Position numbers and translations under genes: made by a program
Shown here: in pieces, positions 1 through 4,983 of the stretch
How positions within the stretch are numbered: position 1 is the stretch's first letter
How the letters are laid out: every line of letters starts with the position of its first letter
Assembly (NCBI GenBank): GCA_044370375.1
Contig: JBILVQ010000206.1
Location: 1 to 5,393 of the forward strand
Origin: JBILVQ01 sp044370375
Lineage (GTDB): Bacteria > Bacteroidota > Bacteroidia > UBA4408
Direction: 5' to 3'
DNA: 5,393 bases
The notes under the pieces: model-generated
The model's database searches: none
Seen by the model: only the letters and a program-made list of their open reading frames with translations
What the model was told of the DNA's origin: nothing

Positions 1-162
1 CACCTGTTGTTCCAAAACGCCATTGGTTGTTTTGTTTTTGAGCAAAAGAAATTTGAAAGAATAAAGTCAATAAAAGTAAAACACTTTTTTGGGGATGAAT
101 TTTGGCCATTATCAAAACTAAACGATCAGACCGTAAAACTAAATAAATCGATTTTTGTTTAG
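1..162 (+). CDS. C-terminal end of an unidentified protein, cut by the left window edge
   Basis: Frame 1 is open from the first base through 53 codons to a TAG at 160-162; the other two + frames close within about 65 nt. The visible peptide begins HLLFQNAIGCFVFEQKKFER and ends VKLNKSIFV. It is mixed charged and aromatic, with no membrane segment and no motif I recognise, so no function is given. A perfect hairpin starts 17 nt after the stop, as expected for the end of a transcript. A run of this length is uncommon by chance in such AT-rich DNA but not impossible. The call rests on the open frame plus the downstream hairpin, and the real start lies outside the window. Confidence 0.5.
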   Translation, partial: HLLFQNAIGCFVFEQKKFERIKSIKVKHFFGDEFWPLSKLNDQTVKLNKSIFV

Positions 163-178
163 CGAACCTGTAACTAAA

Positions 179-209
179 ATGAGTCCTAAAAAAGGAATTT
201 AGGACTCAT
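179..209 (+). terminator. Perfect 12-bp hairpin after the left-edge gene
   Basis: ATGAGTCCTAAA (179-190) and TTTAGGACTCAT (198-209) are exact reverse complements around a 7-nt loop (AAAGGAA). It lies 17 nt after the stop of the left-edge reading frame. There is no T-run directly after it on the + strand (an A-run follows), so it is not a classical intrinsic terminator. It could instead be an mRNA 3'-end stabilising stem. Bacteroidota terminators often have weak T-tracts, which keeps the terminator reading possible. Confidence 0.4.
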
Positions 210-272
210 ATCCTAAAAAAAAAGTGTAAATTACGTACAATCTTAACCCCAATCCTTTTAAATTGCTCCTCC

Positions 273-464
273 CCATTCCTGATGATGTTGCCCCTTAAAA
301 TTTGAATTGATTAAAATAAGGTTAGAAAAGCGCCTGGCATTCCTGCAAAAGTTGACCCCAAAATAAGCGCAAATCATTTTTGAGGGTTGAGGGAATTTTT
401 TTCTGCCATTCCTGCATAGGTTGACCAATTGTTAATTAATTTTTGGTCAACCTATTTTAGGAAG
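273..464. repeat. Cluster of degenerate 22-nt motifs: three direct copies and one inverted
   Basis: A motif of the form CATTCCTGcaaaaGTTGACC occurs at 273-294 (diverged), 337-359 and 406-426 on the + strand, with copies starting about 64 and 69 nt apart. A fourth copy is inverted at 443-464. The last direct copy and the inverted copy form a 13-bp perfect inverted repeat (416-428 with 443-455) around a 14-nt loop, and pairing extends further with mismatches. Several direct copies facing one inverted copy resemble the multiply repeated ends of IS21-family elements, or a small non-autonomous derivative that has lost its interior. That link is inference; no transposase is present here. The hairpin followed by TTTT could also act as a terminator. 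Confidence 0.4.
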
Positions 465-483
465 AGGCTGGACAAAATGGCAT

Positions 484-688
484 ATAACGGCAGACTGTGG
501 AAAAATCTTCCCCATTCATTCCTAAATCCTCTTTAGCAAAAATAATTTAAAACAAGCATCCATTAAATTAAGTTTTAGTAAAATTATTTCCATGGCCCCC
601 CATAACGACCGGAGCCCGAAAGCCGCGCACAGGTTTTTTGGGGACTGGATGAAAGATTCCGGCTGTGCATCAGTTTCGGTTTTTGGAT
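484..688 (+). repeat. Degenerate ~200-bp direct repeat, copy A
   Basis: This copy aligns in the same order with 2262-2453. Exact shared blocks are ATAACGGCAGACTGT (484-498), CAAAAATAAT (537-546), CATGGCCCCCCA (591-602) and a 21-nt block at 668-688 that begins CATCAGTTTCGG. Copy A carries about 18 extra bases after 602 (CATAACGACCGG and following). It contains no plausible gene and is more GC-rich around 591-665 than its surroundings. With copy B it brackets the AraC/VOC gene pair. It could be the edge of a mobile or cassette-like element, or a dispersed intergenic repeat of this genome. Confidence 0.6.
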
Positions 689-762
689 AAGCCAAAAACA
701 AGCCCTTTTAAGTACCCATGCGTTTTCACTGCAAGGCGTAGGTTTCAGTCAACACCGAATAG

Positions 763-808
763 AACAAAAAAGCCTCTTTCTCAAAAGGACATTTTCGTTT
801 GCGAGGCT
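763..808 (-). terminator. Candidate intrinsic terminator of the VOC lipoprotein gene
   Basis: Read on the minus strand, about 30 nt after the VOC stop codon, AGCCTC (808-803) pairs with GAGGCT (776-771), and a run of T follows directly (771-766). The stem is only 6 bp and the loop is long (26 nt, with a minor inner AAAA/TTTT pairing), so it is weak, but its position and T-run fit transcription ending here. Confidence 0.4.
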
Positions 809-836
809 AAATGTTGTGCGTTCGCTCTACTTTCTG

Positions 837-1340
837 TTAGTTTGGAGAATTAAGGGCCATTTTATTTCCCTCAGAGTCAATGAAAACAGCAAAAAAACCA
901 CTATCGTCTGCATGAGCAGTTTTCGCTGCAATAATTTTGCCTCCATTCTTTTCAACCTTGTCAAGAATTATTTGAAGATTGTCGCCACCGTTTAGATAAA
1001 TGGTTACACCATCAGCCGAAGGTTTGTATCCCTCTGCTTTTATGATTACACCCGTTACTAATTGTCCTTCAAAAGGAAATACTCCCATTTGCATTCCTTG
1101 CACATCCATTTTTTCAATTTTAATGTCCAATATTGCTTGGTAAAAATTAACTGCTCTTGAAATATCGGTTGCAGGAATTTCAAACATTGAAATGTAACTG
1201 TTCATATTTTTTACCTTTGTATTTGTTGAGTTACCTTTTTTTGTTGAGTCTGAATTTGTCTTGTTGGGGTTGGGTTTTGTGCATGAAGCAAAACAAACTC
1301 CCAAAAAAGCAGTTGCAATTATTATTTTCCTTATTTTCAT
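837..1340 (-). CDS. Exported lipoprotein with a VOC (glyoxalase/bleomycin-resistance fold) domain
   Basis: The product is a predicted lipoprotein: a short basic N-terminus (MKIRK), a hydrophobic stretch and a lipobox FASC, with Cys20 in this numbering. A Thr/Asn/Ser/Lys-rich linker of about 25 residues follows, then one VOC domain of ~120 residues. The domain starts at MNSYISMFEIPATDISRAV and ends with the typical FIDSEGNKMAL strand, whose Glu is the usual metal-ligand position. VOC domains usually pair as beta-alpha-beta-beta-beta modules and act in isomerase, dioxygenase or drug-binding roles; the substrate here is unknown. ATG at 1340 is preferred over the in-frame ATG at 1352 because a strong -7 box ends at 1364, which would leave 1352 almost leaderless. 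The 1352 start adds MTTN and also fits. The gene lies 64 nt after the AraC gene on the same strand, and co-regulation is inferred. The fold is fairly certain; the function is not. Confidence 0.85.
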   Translation of the reverse strand: MKIRKIIIATAFLGVCFASCTKPNPNKTNSDSTKKGNSTNTKVKNMNSYISMFEIPATDISRAVNFYQAILDIKIEKMDVQGMQMGVFPFEGQLVTGVIIKAEGYKPSADGVTIYLNGGDNLQIILDKVEKNGGKIIAAKTAHADDSGFFAVFIDSEGNKMALNSPN

Positions 1341-1363
1341 ATTTGTTGTCATTAGAATTTAGG

Positions 1364-1371
1364 CAAAGGTA
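1364..1371 (-). promoter_or_regulatory. Bacteroidota-type -7 promoter box for the VOC lipoprotein gene
   Basis: The minus strand reads TACCTTTG, a perfect match to the Bacteroidota -7 consensus TAnnTTTG. Transcription should start near 1358, giving a leader of about 18 nt to the ATG at 1340. No clear TTTG -33 element was found at the usual spacing. The box lies in the 64-nt gap after the AraC gene, so the VOC gene can be expressed on its own. Confidence 0.5.
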
Positions 1372-1416
1372 GGTCAGTTATTTGCATCGAAATAGTATAA
1401 ATGCGACACAAAGAAT

Positions 1417-2232
1417 TTATTTATAAAAAAGGGTAGAAAGAGTCATATTTTCATTCCCTAAAAATTCTTTTGGGGTAATGCCGACAAATTCTTTAAAGTC
1501 TTTTATGAAGTGATTTTGGTCGAAGTATTCATTCTCGTAAGCAATATCAGTCAGTGTTTCAGATTTTTGGTTGATCAACATTTGTAATGTTGCTTGTAAT
1601 CGGATTACCTTGCTCAACTGCTTGGGGCTAATTCCAATTTGCTTTTTAAAATGTCTTTCGAGTTGTCTTCTTTTTGATAAATTATCTTTCAAAATGATAT
1701 TGATAGGGATACTTCCTTTTGTTGTTAAAAGCGTATCTACAGTAGTTTTTACAATGTTTTCAATTGTTGCCTTTTCCTTGAGTTTATTCAAAAGAAATGT
1801 TTCAATAATCTCGATACGTTCTTTTGTGCTTGTCGCGTTAATGATACTTTGCTCCAATTGATTCGCTTGAAATTCAATAAAAACATCTTGAATCGGTGTT
1901 TCTTGGTCAACTAAATTTTCGAGTGGTACGTTTACGAAGTTTGCAAATCCATGAGGATAGAAGCAGATTGCAATTGTGTCAACATTTCCAACTGGTTCAA
2001 TATAAAATGATTTGGTTCGTTGGCCCATTACCATAGCATTGGGATTAAATATAAATTCGGTTTCAGAAGTATATCTCTTGATCTTGTCGCTAAGGTTAAA
2101 TGTCATTTCGATACAGCCATCAGGAATGATTTTTTGTTTTTTATTATTAATGTCAAACGGCACCTTCAATGTCCAATAAAATTTAACTAAAGAAGCCAAG
2201 TCTGAATGTGGCTTATATGTCTGATAGTCCAT
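1417..2232 (-). CDS. AraC-family transcriptional regulator with N-terminal DUF6597-type domain
   Basis: This is a 271-residue cytoplasmic DNA-binding regulator. Residues ~1-110 match the DUF6597 sensor-like domain: HSDLASLVKFYW near 9-20, the hallmark IPDGCIEMTFNL at 36-47 and IEPVGNVDTIAICFYPHGF at 78-96. Residues ~183-258 form the two helix-turn-helix units of AraC proteins: LSKRRQLERHFKKQIGISPK (185-204), and then SETLTDIAYENEYFDQNHFI (224-243), ending FVGITPKEF. Length and domain order are normal for the family, and the frame is intact. The start at 2232 puts the conserved YW region at the usual distance from the N-terminus; an overlapping upstream ATG is out of frame. The ligand and targets are unknown. 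The downstream VOC lipoprotein gene is the obvious candidate target, by position only. Its upstream region starts to be repeat copy B just 29 nt before the start codon, so its promoter probably lies in the repeat. Confidence 0.92.
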   Translation of the reverse strand: MDYQTYKPHSDLASLVKFYWTLKVPFDINNKKQKIIPDGCIEMTFNLSDKIKRYTSETEFIFNPNAMVMGQRTKSFYIEPVGNVDTIAICFYPHGFANFVNVPLENLVDQETPIQDVFIEFQANQLEQSIINATSTKERIEIIETFLLNKLKEKATIENIVKTTVDTLLTTKGSIPINIILKDNLSKRRQLERHFKKQIGISPKQLSKVIRLQATLQMLINQKSETLTDIAYENEYFDQNHFIKDFKEFVGITPKEFLGNENMTLSTLFYK

Positions 2233-2261
2233 TTTGTGTAGGGTGTTTCATAGATTGAAGC

Positions 2262-2453
2262 ATAACGGCAGACTGTAAAAAAACCTTTCACATTCATCTG
2301 TTAATCCTTTCTAACAAAAATAATACAAAACAGGCATCCTTCACATTTAATTTGAGAATAATATTGTTCATGGCCCCCCAAAAGCAGCGCACCGTTTTTT
2401 TGGGAAGCCTGGATGAACTGATTTCGACTGAACATCAGTTTCGGTTTTTGGAT
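2262..2453 (+). repeat. Degenerate ~200-bp direct repeat, copy B
   Basis: This is the same-orientation counterpart of the repeat at 484-688, offset by 1778 bp at the shared first block. Shared exact blocks are ATAACGGCAGACTGT (2262-2276), CAAAAATAAT (2315-2324), CATGGCCCCCCA (2369-2380) and a 21-nt block at 2433-2453. This copy lacks the extra CATAACGACCGG stretch of copy A. It also has a small hairpin, CCCAAAA (2377-2383) with TTTTGGG (2398-2404). It begins 29 nt upstream of the AraC start codon and so likely contains that gene's promoter, though I saw no TAnnTTTG match. Confidence 0.6.
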
Positions 2454-2606
2454 GCTTTTGGTAAAGTTACCAAGAAAAGAACCTCACTTTTCTGATTTTA
2501 TTTAAATAGGGTGGAAGTGTGGCTTGCAGTTTTACTAAATCAAAAGGTAAGGGGCTGGATTTTATATTTTGGAAAGTATGCGCATAGTAGTATGCTTAAG
2601 ATATAG

Positions 2607-2777
2607 GCCCACATTAATTTTAGGTTGGTAAAGTGGTGCAAAACGAAGTACAAGAAGTTCACGGTAGCTGCTATCACTTGGCTACGGCAAACGTGGAAGG
2701 AGAAACCGCACTTATTTGCACATTGGGAACAAACAAAATGGTTTTGCTATCCATTCACGCGTAAACGTTATTCCTGA
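2607..2777 (+). pseudogene. C-terminal remnant of a group II intron reverse transcriptase/maturase
   Basis: After an in-frame TAG at 2604-2606, 56 codons are open to TGA at 2775. They include INFRLVKWCKTKYKKF, then ITWLRQTWKEKPHLFAHWEQ. This pattern (L-x-K/R-W-x-x-x-K-Y-K-K/R, then W-L, then P-x-L-F-x-H-W) is characteristic of the C-terminal part of group II intron maturases, recognised from family knowledge. The full protein is typically 400-600 residues, so nearly all of it, including the YxDD polymerase core, is absent and no start codon is present. The stop codon 19 nt before domain V is where the ORF should end. It is a non-functional relic. Confidence 0.72.
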
Positions 2778-2796
2778 AGGTAAAGACATTGCTGAA

Positions 2797-2830
2797 GAGC
2801 CGTATGATGCGAGAGTATCAAGTACGGTTC
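2797..2830 (+). ncRNA. Group II intron domain V (catalytic hairpin)
   Basis: This is exactly 34 nt, the standard size. GAGCCGTA (2797-2804) pairs with TACGGTTC (2823-2830), including one G-U pair, and contains the AGC catalytic triad at 2798-2800. A two-base bulge (A2821, G2822) follows. The upper helix, TGATGC (2805-2810) with GTATCA (2815-2820), is closed by a GAGA (GNRA) tetraloop at 2811-2814. All landmark elements of D5 are intact. Confidence 0.9.
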
Positions 2831-2832
2831 TG

Positions 2833-2913
2833 CGAGAACGTAGGGGTGAACTGAAAATCTTGAACTCCATAAAAATCAAATTACATGGTTCAAAAAGTCC
2901 CCTGCGTTACTCG
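2833..2913 (+). ncRNA. Group II intron domain VI with bulged branch-point adenosine
   Basis: Two bases after D5, CGAG (2833-2836) pairs with CTCG (2910-2913) and AACGTAGGGG (2837-2846) pairs with CCCCTGCGTT (2899-2908), with one G-U pair. The single unpaired base between them is A2909, seven bases from the 3' end of the intron if A2909 is counted as the first. That is where the lariat-forming adenosine belongs. The loop side is unusually large (2847-2898, 52 nt) and folds internally: TGAAC (2861-2865) with GTTCA (2888-2892), and CAT (2868-2870) with ATG (2885-2887). Confidence 0.85.
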
Positions 2914-2975
2914 ATTAACAGCTGGCGTTATTTCGTTATTCAATTACTTTGATGTCAAATTTATTTCAATTTTAA

Positions 2976-3647
2976 TTAGTATGAACCAAAATTCACAAAT
3001 AAGGAAGCACGAAGTTTATTATTGTAAAATTCTCCACTCGGGTCGTAATAGGTTTTCCAACCTTGAACCATTGAGTAATGTACGCCTGCTCCAAATTGAA
3101 TCCCTTTTATTTTGGTAGGGAAAAATCCTCTCACACCAAATTCTAACCAACTGCCAGATGCAGCATCTTCTCCATTCATTAGTTTGTTTTCCCATTCGCT
3201 AACTCTTGCTCCATCGGGTGTCTTTCTATCATCTCCTACCAAATAAAAACCACCTCCTGCCATTCCATAACTGATAGGCACATCGATTTCTACATTTTTT
3301 ATTTTAAAGGTAGGGGCGATCATAACGCCAATAGTCCCATAGTCTGCACGCAGAGTCAGCGTACTGCTTCCTTTGTAGATTTGGCCGTTATATGCTTCCA
3401 CAGTAAATGTTTTTGGATTTATTGGGCCACTTCTGCCGTAAGCATTGATACCAATTTTCAATCTGTTTTGCCATACTTTCATTCCGAATGAGGCGCCCAC
3501 TGAGTTTCCAACATGATCTTCTAAAAACATGGCCCCAATTTCAGGTGTCACAAACCAACCGATTTTGTTCTTTTTTGAATTGTCTTGTGCATTCAATGTA
3601 ATTGTTGCTGAGAGAGCAACAATTAGCGTAATAATATTTTTTTTCAT
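2976..3647 (-). CDS. Exported outer-membrane beta-barrel-like protein (third gene of operon)
   Basis: The 223-residue product has a Sec signal peptide: MKKNI, a hydrophobic core, and probable cleavage at LNA before Gln21. The mature part alternates polar and aromatic/hydrophobic residues in short Gly-rich strands, for example IGWFVTPEIGAMFLED, NRLKIGINAYGR, EIDVPISYGMAGGGFYLVG and LEFGVRGFFP. It ends in a strand, LRASLFVNFGSY, with a terminal aromatic as is usual for outer-membrane barrels recognised by the BAM complex. No cysteine lipobox, TonB-box plug or enzymatic motif is seen. A barrel of about 8-10 strands is inferred from its length. It lies 18 nt after the preceding barrel gene and has no promoter of its own. 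The substrate or partner is unknown. Confidence 0.82.
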   Translation of the reverse strand: MKKNIITLIVALSATITLNAQDNSKKNKIGWFVTPEIGAMFLEDHVGNSVGASFGMKVWQNRLKIGINAYGRSGPINPKTFTVEAYNGQIYKGSSTLTLRADYGTIGVMIAPTFKIKNVEIDVPISYGMAGGGFYLVGDDRKTPDGARVSEWENKLMNGEDAASGSWLEFGVRGFFPTKIKGIQFGAGVHYSMVQGWKTYYDPSGEFYNNKLRASLFVNFGSY

Positions 3648-3665
3648 GATTTCTTTATTTTTGAA

Positions 3666-4370
3666 TTAAAATGTAGGTTCAATTAGTAAGGATTTAGTGG
3701 TTGTATTTTTTCCAAATGCGAAACGAACTCCGGCTTGCACTGACCAAATATATTTGTAAGTATCTCCACTAGCTCCAAATGCAGGACCAGTAACCCCTTT
3801 AATAAAGACAATTGTTTTTGGAGATGCTAGATAACTTAATCCAGCGGTAAAGTTTGGAGTGCCCATGTATTCAAAAAGTGAAGTCGGTGCAATTTCGAAA
3901 GCGGCAGGTAGTAAAATGCCATTACTTAAATTCAACTTTTCAGTCAACTTTACATTTATGAGTAGGCCAGCTTCAAAAAGAACTGCCCGACTATTTAATA
4001 GACTGTCTTCAATTCCGTTATTATCCGGATCAATAATACCTTGGAATCTGAAACCAGGTCTTACAAAACCATCTAATCTAATTCGGTCTTGTTCTGTAAT
4101 TTTGAAGCTTAAAGGAATACTAATAGTTGTTGCATAACCTTTTTCAAATGGCTTAGCTTCTACAAACCGGTATTTTGGAGAAGAGAATTGAGTTTCTAAA
4201 CCAACTCTCAAATTGTCATTAACTTGGTAGCGATAAGCCAAGTTTGTATAATACCTATCCATCGTTGATGCTCCGAAACCTACATCCACCATAGATTGTG
4301 CTTCGGCTTTTTGAAATGTAAGAGCGGTTAAAAGAACCACGCAAGTTGTTAAAATTATTTTCATTGTCAT
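3666..4370 (-). CDS. Exported outer-membrane beta-barrel-like protein (second gene of operon)
   Basis: The 234-residue product has a signal peptide with probable cleavage at AEA before Gln25. The start is ATG at 4370 or the second ATG at 4364 (MKIIL), and the sequence does not decide between them. The mature protein is Gly/aromatic strand-rich: VDVGFGAS, YTNLAYRYQVNDNLRVGLET, YATTISIPLSFKI, IRLDGFVRPGFRF, ILFEAGLL-like segments, and WSVQAGVRFAFG. A likely surface loop carries DPDNNGIED (114-122), similar to the aspartate-rich Ca2+-binding loops of thrombospondin type 3 repeats. After the last clear strand there is a short tail ending EPTF. It is 14 nt from the upstream gene and 18 nt from the downstream gene, so co-transcription is likely. 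The function is not recognised. Confidence 0.82.
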   Translation of the reverse strand: MTMKIILTTCVVLLTALTFQKAEAQSMVDVGFGASTMDRYYTNLAYRYQVNDNLRVGLETQFSSPKYRFVEAKPFEKGYATTISIPLSFKITEQDRIRLDGFVRPGFRFQGIIDPDNNGIEDSLLNSRAVLFEAGLLINVKLTEKLNLSNGILLPAAFEIAPTSLFEYMGTPNFTAGLSYLASPKTIVFIKGVTGPAFGASGDTYKYIWSVQAGVRFAFGKNTTTKSLLIEPTF

Positions 4371-4384
4371 TATATTTCTTATGT

Positions 4385-4951
4385 TTAAAAATTGTATCCA
4401 AATCTTAGTGAACCAAGCATGAACGGTGATTCTCCAACCTCTTTGGTTAGAGTATTATCCTCATATATTGGCCAAGGGTTTGATTTATAAATTACTCCCG
4501 CTACACCGAATTGAGGTAGCACATAAAGTTTCTTTTTGGCAAACTCAAACTTGTATCCGATGTAGCCACTAACTAACCAGTCAAAACTGTTGTAAGTTTT
4601 TTTTGTGGTTACATGATTTTGCAGAACACCGAGGCCGGTTGTTTGAGAAAATTCCAAATGAAGCCCTTTCCAAAAATATTGTCTGTATCCGCTTGCAAGG
4701 CTGTAATCGGCAAAGCGACCTTCTGTTTCACGATCTCTGGGGAAATCGATGTTCAATCCAACATAAGCATCACCACGTAAATGCCCTTTCTGCCAAAGTT
4801 TTACTACAAAGTGTGTACGTGTGGTTTGTACCAAAAATGGCCAAAGGATATCTGTTTCTACACTGTATTTGCTTTCTTTTTGCTCTGATTGAGCTACAGC
4901 GTAGTTAGTAAGCAAACTAACAAGTACGAAAATGAGAAGCGATTTTTTCAT
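4385..4951 (-). CDS. Exported outer-membrane beta-barrel-like protein (first gene of operon)
   Basis: The 188-residue product has a clear signal peptide (MKKSLLIFVLVSLLTNYAVA, cleaved before Gln21). Mature segments look like transmembrane strands: YSVETDILWPFLV, HLRGDAYVGLNIDF, YSLASGYRQYFWKGLHLEFSQ, WLVSGYIGYKFEFA, LYVLPQFGVAGVIY and a final FMLGSLRFGYNF ending in Phe. About eight strands fit the length. The YRQYFWKGLHLE segment resembles small Bacteroidota barrels of the OmpW/DUF3575 kind, but I cannot place it in a family with confidence. A candidate -7 box lies about 25 nt upstream, and no Shine-Dalgarno sequence is seen. It is the promoter-proximal gene of the three-gene run. Confidence 0.84.
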   Translation of the reverse strand: MKKSLLIFVLVSLLTNYAVAQSEQKESKYSVETDILWPFLVQTTRTHFVVKLWQKGHLRGDAYVGLNIDFPRDRETEGRFADYSLASGYRQYFWKGLHLEFSQTTGLGVLQNHVTTKKTYNSFDWLVSGYIGYKFEFAKKKLYVLPQFGVAGVIYKSNPWPIYEDNTLTKEVGESPFMLGSLRFGYNF

Positions 4952-4975
4952 TGATGTAGCATTTATTTAATGGTG

Positions 4976-4983
4976 CAAAGTTG
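4976..4983 (-). promoter_or_regulatory. Candidate -7 promoter box for the three-gene barrel operon
   Basis: The minus strand reads CAACTTTG followed by CA, differing by one base from TAnnTTTG. Transcription would begin near 4970, leaving a leader of about 20 nt to the ATG at 4951. A TTTG at 5013-5010 could be the -33 element, but the 26-nt gap is longer than usual. Confidence 0.4.

Larger units (their letters stand above)
2607..2915 (+). mobile_element. 3' fragment of a group II intron (5' part missing)
   Basis: The fragment runs from the last part of the intron-encoded reverse transcriptase through domain V (2797-2830) and domain VI (2833-2913) to a 3' end in AT at 2914-2915, matching the group II rule that introns end in AY. 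No domain I-III, no GUGCG-like 5' end and no reverse-transcriptase core are present upstream, where repeat copy B and unassigned sequence lie instead. The left limit at 2607 is only where the open frame begins; the real deletion point may lie a few bases to either side. Alone it cannot splice. It sits on the strand opposite the adjacent barrel operon, past that operon's 3' end. Confidence 0.8.

Noticed and set aside
484..840. Integron attC site or gene cassette around the ATAACG and TTGTGCG motifs
   Set aside because: No GTTRRRY/RYYYAAC core pair in the required arrangement was found and no integrase is present, so only a general repeat is reported.
665..853. A 62-codon + strand open frame beginning MHQFRFLDKPK
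   Set aside because: It begins inside repeat copy A, runs through the VOC terminator and overlaps the 3' end of the VOC gene on the other strand. The composition is not protein-like and no ribosome-binding or promoter signal is evident.
2517..2523. GTGTGGC as the intron 5' end (GUGYG rule), making a short deletion derivative
   Set aside because: Only five bases support it, and no domain I features or exon-binding sites follow.
2843..2870. Alternative short D6 with GGGGT paired to ACTCC and an intron end at 2870
   Set aside because: It gives only a 5-bp stem and no properly placed bulged A. The long stem with A2909 and a CGAG/CTCG base is far stronger.
2716..3118. Two overlapping + strand open frames across the intron tail (2716-2952 and 2885-3118)
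   Set aside because: They read through the structured D5/D6 RNA of the intron, and the second runs into the barrel gene on the opposite strand. The RNA pairing explains the sequence better.
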